A stretch of DNA of 64,000 nt, taken from the NCBI GenBank assembly GCA_029204225.1, contig CM055099.1:43772914-43836913 (forward strand). Reading direction: 5' to 3'. The notes beneath the pieces were generated by a model. It was not told the origin of the DNA and searched no databases. It saw only the letters and a program-made list of their open reading frames with translations. Both the position numbers and the translations under genes were made by a program. Below are positions 1-11,600 of the stretch, piece by piece. Positions within the stretch are counted from its first letter, which is position 1. Each line of letters starts with the position of its first letter. The DNA is from Diphasiastrum complanatum. Its lineage: Eukaryota > Streptophyta > Lycopodiopsida > Lycopodiales > Lycopodiaceae.

Positions 1-22
1 GATTAATTCAATGTGCATGTGG

Positions 23-26
<4 letters not shown>

Positions 27-80
<54 letters not shown>
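27..80. repeat. (CT)27 microsatellite
   Basis: Uninterrupted CT dinucleotide run of 54 bp. Similar CT/AG runs occur at about 37.7, 37.9, 46.1, 50.7 and 60.0 kb. Confidence 0.98.
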
Positions 81-83
<3 letters not shown>

Positions 84-1199
84 AAGGATTCATGAGGGGC
101 TAGCTTATATTAGGTGATGTGGGAACCTAGTGTGTAGCTCTTCATACTTGTCGCAAGATTGTTTTCTTTCACCTACATTTCATGTACATTTTATATGAAA
201 GATTGACCTAACCAATCATATTCAATGAGAAATCTATTTCATTTACATATTTATTTATTTTTTCATTTGCAATAGTTTTAGATACTATCTTATTCAATTC
301 AAACATTGTTTTTTGGTAGTCCTTTGATTCTCACAAGAGGCTGAAGATATATGCTCTTGTTGAGTTTTCTATGCATCATGTTGAAGGCTCTACTTGAGCC
401 CGGTAATGTTGTTCAATGCAGTGTATTTTTTTCTATTGAACGTTTGCTTGCTTATTTTTCTTCTACAATTTTTCGTATCCACCATGAATAAGCTTGGTCC
501 GTCCTTCTCAGATTTATTTTGATCACGGAAAAATGTCCATGAATTTGTAAAAGCTACTCACGAGTTCAAGCCACAATGAATTCAAATGTGTCTACTTCCT
601 TTAGTACGTCTTATCTAACCACAACCAGTGTAGCACCCAAACATGTTTGGTTGCTATACCAATGTGTTTGAAAGATGCCACATTCAAATGGGTTTGTAAC
701 ATGGCATTGAAAAACTAAAAAATGCACCTGAAAAGAACAAAATTTGGGGGCTTTAGGGTTTTTGACATAAGTCTCATGTTTGTAATGATATTGTAAGCTT
801 GTTCATTTTAGTATGCTTTTTTATTTGATTCTTTTATTATTCTATAACAACTAATTTGCTTTTTTTTGTAGAGATTTCAAACTTTTTTAATTTTTTTGTA
901 AACCCTAACGTTTCAAACATTTGGTCAATCTTTCTAGGTGTTTGGAACTTGTTTCAAATGTTTCACGTTTGGTTGGCCCACAACCCAAAACCACTACCTG
1001 TTGTGTAGCAACTCACATCTTCAATCAACATAGATTCTACTAAGTGACTCCATTTTCCCACTGCAAGCATAGCTAATTGTCAGGCTCTCCCTGAACTACA
1101 CTCATACACAAACCACAGTTTTTCATGTAGAGATAGTTCTCAAACCCAAACTTTATTTGTTTGTATGTTTGCATGTTGAACTTTTTGAAAATACGCATC
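81..1199. other. AT-rich noncoding DNA at left edge
   Basis: I see no credible coding region. Because the inverted decarboxylase leader at 1200-2065 points left and keeps its 5' splice donor, this stretch would correspond to the leader intron of a leftward gene. I cannot align it to the right-hand intron beyond about 60 bp past the donor. Confidence 0.5.
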
Positions 1200-2065
1200 C
1201 ATAATAGGCAAGCATTGTAAAGTTAAACTTACAAAGTTACCGCGAATATCGAGTTGATCTCTTCACAGGTCGCAGCAACAATGCTTTTTCAGACTCCTGG
1301 CAACGAAAAAACAACACCGCACTAAACGTTGGAGCGCCCGCCTTCATGCAACTTCTCCAATGCGGAAAGCTCGCCTAAATCACGAGCAAACCAAAAAGCC
1401 AAATACGGACCAACCAAATCAACCACACACACAATCTCAACAACAACAGCACTAGATTCGACTTCACACCGAAACCGCATTACCGCATCTGAACAAATTT
1501 CCAATCACATCAAATCCTCACAAAACATGTGGTCACATTATGTTGGTTGTAGTTATGTTGCAAGAAACACTCACCGCATAAATTTTATCCCCCAAATTTG
1601 ATCAGACCAACAAAAGTATCACACAAAAAACACGCAGTGCATGAAATCATTGAGCAATTCAAGACAGATTTGAGCAAATTTAAGGAAGATATTTACTCCA
1701 TCATCCGATTTATCGATCCAAATTGGATACGAGATTCGAAGGCGATGACGAAGCCCAGATTTGCTCGCAATGGAAAAGATGAAAAAGAACAAGACGACGA
1801 CGGAAGAAGGCCAATCCAAAGCGCATTAGGTCTTCTTAAGCGCGCCCCACTAACAAACCGACACGTGCTCAGTAAAAGCGCCGTCCTCTGAAGAATACGT
1901 GTCAAAGATCTGAACGTTCATTATACAATCCAACGGTCGTCATCATGCTGCGCTATGCAAATGTAAATTATTTTTAATAAATCGGGTCCCCACTATTATT
2001 CTCTCTAATAATCACTAAAATAAAAATAGGAGATGTCCTTTGAGGTTCCTTGCAATATCATGCAA
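1200..2065 (-). pseudogene. Inverted copy of arginine decarboxylase promoter and 5' leader
   Basis: Read on the minus strand, this block aligns almost end to end with 52497-53460, the promoter and first leader exon of the arginine decarboxylase gene. Identity is very high at the transcript end, covering the segment before the donor, the donor GTAAGT at 1227-1232 and the start of the intron. It is patchier in the promoter half. The TATA box of the right copy has no counterpart: that part of the alignment is replaced by unrelated T/C-rich sequence. One short upstream ORF (MHCVFF-type) is kept. No decarboxylase coding sequence follows within the window, so this is either the leader of a second gene beyond the left edge or an orphan leader. 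Small ORFs here, such as 1598-1891, are shadows of noncoding leader. Confidence 0.85.
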
Positions 2066-2070
2066 TTTTT

Positions 2071-2233
2071 TGATTTTTTGGCCTTGCCTAAGGCTATTAA
2101 TAGTACGTGTTTAGGTCGGTCAATGGAGCTTAAAAAAAAGTTAAGGTTTGTATTTTTTGATTTTTTGGCCTTGCCGAAGGCTATTAATAGTACGTGTTTA
2201 GGTCGGTCAATGGAGTTTAGAAAAAAGTTAACC
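2071..2233. repeat. 87-bp tandem duplication (two units)
   Basis: Units begin at 2071 and 2158, both starting TGATTTTTTGGCC and containing ATTAATAGTACGTG. They differ at only a few bases. The array touches the upstream end of the inverted decarboxylase leader. Confidence 0.93.
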
Positions 2234-2259
2234 TTAAAGGACAAACTGTGATAAAGGCC

Positions 2260-4002
2260 TCAATTTTTTGGGTTTAGACCTAGGTTAACATGTAAGTGAT
2301 CATGCATGCATAAAAAATAACAAACTACAATGGAAAAAAGTGAATGCATGTACACTTTGATTTGGTTTGTATTTAAATGATATGCAATTGATCCATAGCA
2401 AGCATGCATCCCATTGACTATCTCCATCACAATGCTTGTGCATAACAAAGTTTGCATGTACAAACTTTTGTGCATGGTAAGCAAAAGCTTTTTGTAATGT
2501 ACCAATCTTTTTATTAGGCCTATGCTTCCTTCCAAATTTTTCACGGGTGAGTCCATTTATGGAGAAGCATGTATTGATGCTTGTTGATAGTCAAGGCGGC
2601 CATGGGCAACCACTCGGCATGCCTCCTTAGAAAAGCATTGACATGCCGCTATATGAAAGGCCAAAAATATTTGGAGATTGGTGTCGATAGGTTGTGGCTT
2701 CTTAAATCCTCCATCTTGTGCTTGGAAGTGCTGATTGTCTGACAATAGACATGGCGTGTTATGGTGTTCTTGATTGAGGGACCGGTGAAGACCTCCCTGA
2801 AAGAGTCTTCGGGTTGTGCACATGACATAGATAAAGATGGGTTCAACCATTTTTGTGGATTCGTTTGCTAGTTTCTATATACAGTTTTGTTGTAGTCTTT
2901 GGATTTATTCAAAAACATTAGTTTCCATATATGCAAGGGGAGCAACAAACCATCTAATCCTTCATGTATTCTTGTTTGTGTGGAAGCAACTTGAGTAGCC
3001 ATACATTGGCTCAACAAGTTCCACAAATAGATTGTGATCTTAATACATCAGCCCTTTTGCAAATGTTGGAGGAGCGCTGGATTTTGTGTGTGTCTGTTTC
3101 TGCCATGCTATCCTGATTTTCTTGTTGCAACATCCCACCAGCCAAGAATAAAAATCCTAGAAAGAATCAAATTTCCTTGTTGATCCAGTGTGAAGATTGG
3201 CACAAATCAATCGTTGAGCCTTGTTTCTATGGTTTTGGAGGGACGTAGGCATCTGTCTCTCCACTTGGCATTTTTTTCAAGGTTTTCTTTTGTACAATCT
3301 TCACTATTTGGCTTGCTTTCCTTCACTTGAATGGAAATGCTTGCTAATTATGGACCTCATGTTGCTAGTACTGGTGTTCGCCTGCTATAGCTTTTATCTT
3401 TAGATTTTTTTTTTTTGCAATTTTCTTTTCTAAGCATCTGTTTTGCCATTGATTAGGCTATCTGTAAGCATTGGTGTATTTCTTTTGAAGGCAAACTGCT
3501 TTATTTACAAAATCGCTAAGATTGAAGAGTTATAGGTGCCTAGTGTGCCTGGATCGTTCATGAGCATAGTATTCGCAATTTTGAGAAGGGTGGAGTGACA
3601 AGAACAAAGTTACCAGATTGAGGGAACATTGCATTGGACGGGGGAGAAAAGAATTGAGAAAAAGTTGAGATGTGAAGAGCAAAATTTAAGTGAAAAAAGA
3701 GTCAGGCCCTTTGACTGTAGATACTTATGCTTTAACAAAATTCAAAGTGCTTGTGGCCTGAGCATTTGAGATTACTTCAAGAAAATTCAGTCATGACCAA
3801 AAGGCAAGCATAAGCATGTGAAAGCCAACATGAGGTTCAGATATTGAGAAAACCTCGCAGATATATGATCTAATAACTACTTAACTGGATTCTTCTTTGG
3901 AAGGTAATCAACTTGTAGCATCTTTTTTCACAAAAATGTCTTCTACACTCGGCTGCTCTTCTTAGGGTAATGCTTCATTTATTTTTTATCTGAAGTAGTT
4001 CT
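2260..4002. other. No recognised gene
   Basis: Intergenic DNA with only short ORFs on both strands. I recognise no domain, RNA gene or repeat structure. Confidence 0.6.
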
Positions 4003-4432
4003 TTAGAAAAGGTTTCCATTCCAAAAGTTTATTGAAAAAAAATCATAAAAAAGTCCCACCCAAAAGATTTGAAAGTCGACATCATGCATAAAAGGGGCAA
4101 TTCTTGATGTCCTTCCACCCCCATAAGTGTGGTTTGGATGTCAATTTCCTTTAGGACAGTCCTTATTAAACACAATATAAACTAGCATGTGGGGCGAAGC
4201 TTTATTTCAAAATGTTCAAAAAATATCTGAGCCAAGGATTAGTTCTTGTGGGTTGTTCCATCCTTGTGAGGCCCAAATGGGCCTCTAGAACCTATCACCT
4301 CATTGAGTGGAAGGGCCTCAAAACATTCACGTTTTTCTTAAAAGAAAATTTTCAAAATTCAAGTTGTTTCCGAGAGATTTAAATTTTGAGCAACCAAAAG
4401 ATTTGAGGATGGACCTGAGATTTAGAACATTG
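4003..4432 (+). repeat. Dispersed repeat family R1, copy 1
   Basis: This block is a diverged direct copy of 52054-52460. Shared landmarks in the same order are AAAAGGTTTCCATTC, TCCCACCCAAAA, GGGTTGTTCCATCCTT, GAAGGGCCTCAAAAC, CCGAGAGATT and GAGCAACCAAAAGATTTGAG. A weaker fragment may exist near 49420-49500. It encodes nothing that I recognise, so it is probably a nonautonomous mobile element or an LTR remnant. Confidence 0.8.
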
Positions 4433-5459
4433 TGGCATATCACAAAGGCCTTGGCATTATTGTGGTGTTTTTGAAATTTGTAAATTTTGACATGAGAAAT
4501 GACCATTTAGTAAAAATGGATGCAGATTATTTAGTAAATTTTCTAAGTTTACAAATTGTTAGCATCTGTGCTAATATAGAAAAAATAAAAAAAGAGAAAA
4601 ATAAAACTCCGTGGCATGTGTTTCGTAAGACCACGTGCGAGTGTTTGTTAATAAACTTCCGCCATGGCATGTGTTTGTAAGCCCATGAGTAGAAGCTTAA
4701 AAAATAATAAAATAGCTTAAACTTAGATTTAGAACTTAGACTTAGGAAACTTAAGATTAGAAATATTTTATCTTAAGTTTTCCTACGTGAAGAAACTTTG
4801 AAGTTCTAAATCCTAAGTTAAAAGTTCTAGAAAGGCTAGAAATAGATTAGTCCCATAAGTTAGTGGATAATTATGGAAGACCCTCCTTGCCATAAAAGGA
4901 TAGGTATTTGCCTTGTAAAGAACACTCTGAGATTATGCTAAATTGCTCTCTCTTTGAGATTATCATTCTATTTCTCTGTGTTCCCATTGGAAGGTGCATA
5001 GTTTGAGGGAAGGTGCTCGGGCCTTCTCTTGCCTCCTTTCATTGGATTATTGTGGCATGCTTTATTTGTTATTTATTTAGTTAGCCGCAATTTATCTTTT
5101 CAAACCTTTTTTCTAATTCAAGCACTGGTTGGGTAAGCCTTAATGCTCATCATTGTTTTTTTCTATTTTCACATTCCGTCTGAAGCTTGGTAGAAACTCA
5201 GGAAGCGGACGATCCTCTCTATACTACACCACATCGTGAGTAGATCTAGCCAAACAGTGACAAATCAGATTTACTTCCAACACAAATAATCATAATTATT
5301 TTTATATTTGATTATTTATCATGTCACAAAATTAGAATCAGTAGTCATAAAATTATTATTAATTTTTAAAATAGCAGATTCACAATGTTGCAATCAGTTT
5401 TCAAAAGTAACAACAAATTTTATTATTGGGTATTTGTAGTTTTATAGCATATTCAACCT
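4433..5459. other. No recognised gene
   Basis: AT-rich DNA. The 82-codon ORF at 4432-4680 has no recognisable motif and is probably chance. Confidence 0.55.
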
Positions 5460-5976
5460 CAAGTAGAAAGGATCAAGAGAATGAATGATTGCACACTAAA
5501 CTAGCTTCGATTCCAAAAACAATGAGATGGAAAACATTGGCAAGCTAGTTAGCATGAAGGCAAGAGCATTCATCACCATCTAACTATCATTACACCTCAA
5601 ATGGATCAAATGGAAGCTTTACTTGAAGAAGTGTATACTTGTGGTACAAAGCCACCATATTTATAATACAAGAGGCCTTCTAGAACTCGTGAAGAGAGAG
5701 AACAATCTAGATGCCATATTGCCTCTACCTCTCTACTAGATGACAAAAAGAGAGATGGATAAGACTTGAGAATCTCTCTTTTTGAGAATCCTTTGACCTA
5801 CAAGAGTAGCCTCAAATGCTTCTTGATAGGTTCTAGACCCGCACATCACTATGAAGACAAAAAACTATTTTGACTCTAATTGCAAAGTTACTAGACTAGT
5901 CTGCCTCAAGTTTGGACAAACCCCAAAACTTGAATCTCTAAGTTTAATATTATTTTAATTTTACAATATTTTTACA
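5460..5976 (-). repeat. LTR-A (3' LTR of copia-A)
   Basis: Lies directly downstream of the copia-A RNase H stop. Read on the minus strand it starts TGTAAAAATATTG, and it matches 11767-12285 on the opposite strand almost base for base for about 500 bp. The last roughly 27 bp of the LTR are not recognisable here. Confidence 0.9.
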
Positions 5977-5980
5977 CTCC

Positions 5981-6775
5981 TTAAAATAAAAAAATATTTA
6001 CAATACTAAGGACTTGGATAAAGCCAAGATTTGATCTATGTCTTTCAAAGTCCTTCTTAGCTAGAGGCTTGGTGAGTAAATCTGCACAACAATCTGAAGT
6101 TGATACATGCTCAAGGAGAATCTCACCATCCATAACTTTTTCTCTTACATAGTGGTGTGCTACCTCTATGTGTTTACTTCTTGCATGGAAGATTGGATTA
6201 CTTGCAAGATATTGGGCTAAGATGCTATCACATTTGATGCAAGGTATTTCCTCCTCTTGAATGATCCCGAGCTCCACTAGTAATCTTTTGATCCAAATGA
6301 CTTCCTTTGTTGTGATAGTCAAAGCCTTGTACTCGGCTTCACATGAGGATAAGGAGATAGTGTCTTGCTTCTTAGATTGCCAAGAGACAAGATTACCTCC
6401 CAAAAATATTGTATAAGCACTTGTGGACTTTCTATCCACCTTATCACCTACAAAATTCGAATCTGAAAAGGCAACAAGGCTTAAATCATGTCTTTTAAAA
6501 CAAAGTCCATACTCTTGAGTAGATGCAACATATCTCAAGATCCTCTTCTCCTTTTTCCAATCATGGATCTTTGGATTTTGCATGCTTTGACTAAGCTTAT
6601 GCACACTAAAACTAAGATCAGCCCTAGTGCTAGTGAGCCATATTAAAGAGCCTATTAGACTTCTAAAAAGTGTGATGTCCTCAAATGATGCTTCATCACA
6701 AGTTTTAGTGTCTTTAACATTAGACTCCATAGGAGTATCTATGCTTTTATGATCTTGCATTTTAAAACTTCTCAA
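5981..6775 (-). pseudogene. Copia-A RNase H region
   Basis: 264 codons. It contains the copia features SLIGSLIWLT, RADLSFSVHKLSQ, the RNase H acidic patch near AFSDSNF, RKSTSAYTIFLGGNLVSWQS, SLSSCEAEYKAL, the KHIEV motif with YVREKV, and the terminal DLLTKPL. This is the C-terminal domain that degrades the RNA strand during reverse transcription. It overlaps the reverse transcriptase block by a few bases in another frame, so one frameshift separates them. Confidence 0.92.
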
Positions 6776-7320
6776 GCATAGATCTTACATAACTTTCTTG
6801 AGAAATGAAAGCTAAGTCATTAGAGATCTTAATCTCTAATCCAACTACATGATGTAAAAATTCAAGATCTTGCATTTTGAATTCCTTTCCTAAGGAGATC
6901 TTGGTATCAACAAGTAAATCCATGTTGCTTCCACATAATAGAATGTCATCAACATAAATAAGCAACATGATTATATCATTACCAACATGTTTAAGATATA
7001 ATGATGGATCATATGAACTAATCTTGAAACCAATAGAAAGAAGATAAGTGTTCAACCTCTCATACCAAGCCCTTGGAGCTTGTTTCAAGCCATAAAGACT
7101 TTTCAAAAGTAAGCATACTTTTGATCCTTTGTCATTCACAACAAAACCTGGAGGTTAATGCATATATATTTCTTTTTCTAAGTAACCATTTAAGAAAGCA
7201 TTGGAAACATCAAGTTGAAGCATTTTCCAATCATAAAGCAACAAATAGTAATGAGAATTCTAATGGTTACCATCTTTGCTATGGGAGCAAAGGTTTCTTC
7301 ATAATCTATGTCTTTGATTT
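6762..7320 (-). pseudogene. Copia-A reverse transcriptase core
   Basis: The open part (6762-7139) carries KSLYGLKQAPRAWYERL and the catalytic YVDD box in LLIYVDDILLC. The sequence from 7140 to 7320 continues the upstream palm and fingers segment but is out of frame. A plus-strand ORF over 7073-7360 is a shadow. Confidence 0.92.
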
Positions 7321-7756
7321 AGCCTTTAGGACAAAGCCTTGCTTTGCACTTATTGATTGATCCATCATTATTGAGCTTGATTCTATAGACCCACTTGCAT
7401 CCAATGACATGCTTGTCATTATGTGGATCTACAAGTTGCCAAGTCTCATTTTGCATCAAAGCTTCATACTCAGCCTCCATAGCTTTGATCCAATCCTTTG
7501 ATTGAAGAGCTTCATCCACACTTGATGGTTCTTCAATGGAAGTGTGAAAAGCATGTAGAGAACTTGAATCCTCCACTTGTTTGTCTTTTTCCAAGTAGGT
7601 GAGTCTTCTAGGCTCGGATCTCTCTCGGGTTGATCTTCTTGGAGTCATTGGTAGACTTGGCTTCTCTTGTGATCTTGGCCCCAACAAGTCTTCATCTTGA
7701 TCAATACTTGAAGAAGACTCCTCCTTGATGAATAAGCTCTTGAGATTTCTGCACAT
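7319..7756 (-). pseudogene. Copia-A integrase tail and reverse transcriptase N-terminus
   Basis: 145 codons. A charged linker with RRSTRERSEPRRL is followed by the start of the copia reverse transcriptase: KDWIKAMEAEYEAL, NETWQLV, CKWVYRIK and KARLCPKG, where the usual form is KARLVAKG. The frame breaks at both ends. Confidence 0.9.
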
Positions 7757-7861
7757 TGTCCTTCATCTACATTCGATCTTCATGGAAGATCACATCTCTA
7801 CTTATCATAGTTTGATTAGTAGATGGAACAAAAATCCTATAGGCTTTACTTGAGTAGCCTA

Positions 7862-8611
7862 TCATAATGCCTTTAAGAGCATTAGCATCTCCTTTTTTCT
7901 TGTTTCAAGAGGTACATGTACAAAGCATACACATCCAAATGTTCTAGGATGATTGACCTTGGGTTTCCTTCCATACAACTTTTCATAAGGTGAAATATCT
8001 TCTATAGCATGATTTGGCAAAAAATTGCAAAGATAGTTAGCACATCCTATTGCTTCTCCCCAAAAATCTTTAGAAAGAGAGGCTCCTAGTCTAAGTGCCT
8101 TTGCACATTCACATAGAGTTCTATTTTTTCTTTCAACCACTCCATTAGATTGAGGAGAGTAGGAACAAGTGAAATCTCTTCTAATGCCAAAATCATTACA
8201 AAAGTTTATGAACTTTGTGGAGATGTATTCACCTCCATTATCACTTCTCAAAGCTTTAATTTTACAAGGTAGTTGATTCCCAACAAAAGTTTTGAGTTTC
8301 ACAAAAGTTTCATATGCAAGTGCTTTAGAAGATAAGAGGTAAATCCAACAAAAACGTGAGTAATCATCAATAAATGCTAGAAAACATGTAGCTCCACCCT
8401 TGCTCTTGGTGGATGAGAAATGGATGTCACTATGGATGAGTTCCAAAGGTGCTTTGGACTTGATGGTTGATCTTTGATGTGGCCTTGCATGTGATTTAGC
8501 CAATGCACATGCATCACAAGGACTTGGCTCCTTGATCATGGACTTAGGCAAACCATGAGCTAGCTCCAACTTGCACATAGATTGCATGGCCTTGGAGTCG
8601 GGATGACCCAA
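7862..8611 (-). pseudogene. Copia-A integrase core
   Basis: 249 codons. Begins with the pre-integrase zinc motif region (GHPDSKAMQ, then CDACALAKSHARPH). The catalytic core follows, with acidic residues in IHSDIHF, LRSDNGGEY and NGVVERKNRTL. The region FWGEAIGCANYLCN and YGRKP marks the end of the domain. It inserted the cDNA copy into host DNA. It is separated from the neighbouring blocks by frame breaks. Confidence 0.93.
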
Positions 8612-8620
8612 CCTCCTATG

Positions 8621-9457
8621 TCATAGATCTTCATTTGAAAGCTTTCCTTGTAGAACAATATCCGAGCAAAGATTAGCATTTCCATTTCCATCAAGCTTGA
8701 ATAACTTTCCAAAACGATAACATGATGCTATTATATCATCATCTTTTGTGATCAAGCAAGTACCATCTTTAAAATCTACTTGTAGACCATCATCATTGAG
8801 TTGGCCTACACTTATTAGATTCTTAGTCAAACTAGGAACATAGAGCACATCATTGAGATCAAGCTTATCTAATGATATGCTTCCTATGCCTTCTATCATA
8901 CATTCCTCATCATTTGCTGTATAGATACAACTTCTAGATCCTTTGTATGGTATAAGATTACAAAAAGAGTTTCTATCACTACTCATGTGGGATGAGGCAC
9001 CACTATCTAGCCACCATACATTAGAATGCTTGAAAGAGGAAGATGAAAAGTTAGACATCATAAGTGAATCTTCTTTGTCACAAGGAGATTCATATTCACA
9101 AGTGATGTTGGCTTGATTTTTCCTTTTGTAGCGTTGGGAGGCAAAATGCCCGTTCTTGCCACATGAGAAACAAGTAACCTTGTACTTGTTCTTCTTCACA
9201 TTGGATGAGCTTGGTTCCTCCTTGGATGTCTTCTCCATTGCTTTTGTGTTGTCCTTGGAGCTCTTGCCATTCTTCTTGTCTTTTCTCTTCTCCTTGGAAT
9301 TGGTGAAGAGTGCTTGATCACTTCCTCCATCCTTGAGAGACAATCTCTCAAATCTTGCCACTCGAGTTTGATGCCTATGCTCCTCAGCTATCAAGACTCC
9401 TTGTAAGGCTTCTAAAGAGGGTAAATCCTCTTTAATTGCATAAGATTGACGAAGCGT
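8621..9457 (-). pseudogene. Copia-A gag remnant and aspartic protease
   Basis: Reading leftwards: a lysine-rich stretch, a CCHC zinc knuckle (CFSCGKNGHFASQRYK, in which the fourth ligand is not visible), then the protease motif WWLDSGASSHM and LYVPSLTKNLISVGQL. Codons beyond 9457, up to the apparent start at 9502, come from the adjacent LTR-B and are not gag. Most of the capsid part of gag is missing. Confidence 0.9.
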
Positions 9458-9913
9458 GAAGACGTAGACAGGCTGTATGCGAAATACTGTGTAAATATGC
9501 AATTTGTCACATTTTTATTTTTCTCTTTGGTCTCTCACTTCGCATTCTTCAGAAGTCGAACTTTGACATAGAACGCATTGTGGCATTTTGGAAAAATGCG
9601 AAAAAATCATCAAACAGTTTATTTGCTGAAGTAGAGTGGATTGCTGCATTTTTGAAAAAATGCGAAAAAAAATAGACAATCAATTCATTTTTTTCAAACT
9701 GTTTGAAAATAGGGACTGTCGAAAATGTCGCATTTTTTCAAAAAAATGCAAATTGTGCGACAAACGGTTCATTTTTGCACACTGTTGCGAAAATAGTTCA
9801 TTTTTGCGGACTATTGCGAAAACAATACATTTCTGCAGACTGCTTTGAGAGAGTAATTTACATAAGTGAAAAGGAGGGCAATTAGGGTGATAGGAGAAAG
9901 ATTCACTCCAACA
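9458..9913 (-). repeat. LTR-B (partial 3' LTR of copia-B)
   Basis: Starts TGTTGGAGTG on the minus strand at 9913, preceded by the polypurine tract GGGGGAG at 9914-9920. About 450 bp match 24391-24851 in inverted orientation. Only the U3-like half is present: the TATA box and R-U5 seen in the 24-kb copy are missing. It contains three small foldbacks of the form GCATTTT..AAAATGC. Confidence 0.88.
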
Positions 9914-10006
9914 CTCCCCCTTAAGCTTACTACTACGAATTTTAATTAAGATTGAGATTTGACATACCTACTAAAGTACAATGTTTATCTCTTGACAATG
10001 ATTTTG

Positions 10007-10369
10007 TCAAAATATCAGCCAACATATATTGTCTGTATGACAATAACTTAGTATAGCATCTTTATTCTGAACTTTCTCTCTAATAAAATGAAACTGAACT
10101 TCTATGTGTTGAGTTCTAGTATGAGTTCGTGGGCTTGGAGATATAGCTATATAGCTTTGATTGTCGGACTGGAGTATAGTTGGACCGATCTGTGGAAATT
10201 GTAGATCTTGTAGCAACATTCTGAGCCAAATAAACTGCTGATGTAGTTCCAACATATTCTGATTTTGTAGAGGACAACGAAATGCATTTTTGTTTTCTAC
10301 TGTTCTATGAAATGGGTCCTTCTGCAAGGAAACAAATAGAACCTGATGTGGACTTTCTGGTATCCACAT
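10007..10369 (-). pseudogene. Copia-B RNase H C-terminus
   Basis: Contains HRTVENKNAFRCPL (a diverged SLSSTEAEY region), a SDNQS motif, QHIEVQFHFIREKV and a decayed end (CHTDNICWLIF in place of the usual TTKPL type). It overlaps the next block out of frame. Confidence 0.85.
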
Positions 10370-10850
10370 GTCCTGCCCAATCTGAATTTGAATATGTCAC
10401 TAATGTAAGTGCAGCTTCTGTATTACCATTATAGTACAAAGCATAGTGCTTCGTAGCTTGAATGTACTTCAGTACTCTTTGCAGAGCCTTCCAATGCTGT
10501 AAGCCTGGATTGGACATGTATTGAGACAGTGTGCTTACCGCATATGTTAGATCAGGTTGTGTGTACATCATAGAATACATTACAGACTCGATTATCAACT
10601 GATAAGGGTATCTGCACATTTCTTGTTGTTCTGCTTGAGTTCTGGGACACATGTCTTTTGATAGTTTGGATCCTAGATCCATACGTGTGTGTCTACAGTC
10701 CTCCATGCCATATCTACGAAGTAAATTGGTTAGAGAGGCTTCTTCGCTTATAGCGATCCTTCTGCTTGCGCGATCTATGATGATCTCCATACCAAGTAGG
10801 TAATGAACTGGGTCTAAATCAGTCTGATGAAAGCAACGATTTTGTTTCAT
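10305..10850 (-). pseudogene. Copia-B reverse transcriptase end and RNase H
   Basis: 181 codons with DPVHYLLGMEI, KLSKDMCPRT, SVMYSMMYTQPDL, YAVSTLSQYMSNPG, HWKALQRVLKYI, SNSDWAGH and RKSTSGSICFL. It is closely similar to 61140-61929, the copia-C equivalent. Confidence 0.9.
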
Positions 10851-10881
10851 GCAATAATTGATTTAAATTGTTGATAATTAA

Positions 10882-11600
10882 TTAATCATCAAAATACAAT
10901 GCTATTATGACATAGCTTGAGCCTTTACACTTGAGATACACATTTGAGTCTGCGGAGCAAGAAGTAAAGTTGTGCTGCAACAAGAAGTGACTACTTCTTT
11001 CATACCAGGATCTAGGAGCTTGCTTGAGGCTATAGAGTGTCTTTTGCAATTTACATAACATATGCTCTTGGCCTTGAAGGACGTAACCTTTTGGTTGATA
11101 AATGAAAATGTCTTCTTGTATATATTTGTGAAGGAATGTTGTTTGGACGTCCATCTGGTGAATGTCCATACCCTCTGCAACAGCTATAGCTAGCAAGGTT
11201 CGAATATATTGATGCTTTATCACTAGATTGAAAGTGTCAATGTAATCTATTCTGTAAACTTGCTCATATCCTTTAGCCACTAAACGAGCTTTCCATTTGG
11301 ATATTGATCCATCTGGCTTAAGCTTTAGCTTGAAACGGTCAATCGATTTTATACATGTAGGAAGATTAACAAGACTCCAGATCTTGTTCTTCATTAAATA
11401 ATGGTACTCAGCATCCATAGCAACTTTCCATTTGTTTGCATCTGACAATGACAATGCTTCTGCAACAATGGCAAGTTCATCATGATTGATGAACACATGA
11501 GGGATGAAACGATCAGGTTGCTGTCATTGTCATGTAGATCTTCGAACTGCAGGTTCCTGAGCAGATGTCTATCATGGATGAATGATAGGGATGTCTTCAA
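10882..11600 (-). pseudogene. Copia-B reverse transcriptase
   Basis: 204 readable codons (10882-11496), continuing upstream out of frame to about 11600. Motifs are DANKWKVAMDAEYHYL, WSLVNLP, KARLVAKGYEQ, MDVQTTFLHKYI, SLKQAPRSWYER and IIALYFDD. The catalytic box reads YFDD instead of YVDD, so this copy would be inactive even without the frame breaks. Confidence 0.9.

Larger units (their letters stand above)
5460..9457 (-). mobile_element. Copia-A: degenerate Ty1/copia LTR retrotransposon
   Basis: Minus-strand element with the order gag zinc knuckle, protease, integrase, reverse transcriptase, RNase H and 3' LTR, which is the Ty1/copia order. The polyprotein is broken by frameshifts into five reading blocks. 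Its 5' part (most of gag, the primer-binding site and the 5' LTR) is missing. The gag side ends abruptly at about 9457, where the LTR of a second element (copia-B) begins. Confidence 0.93.

Noticed and set aside
1598-1891. 97-codon ORF and its partner at 52702-52995 as a conserved protein pair
   Set aside because: They are the two inverted copies of the decarboxylase promoter and leader. Similarity extends past the ORFs, frames contain insertions, and the strands follow the duplication rather than coding constraint.
7073-7360. Plus-strand ORF over copia-A
   Set aside because: Shadow of the minus-strand reverse transcriptase.
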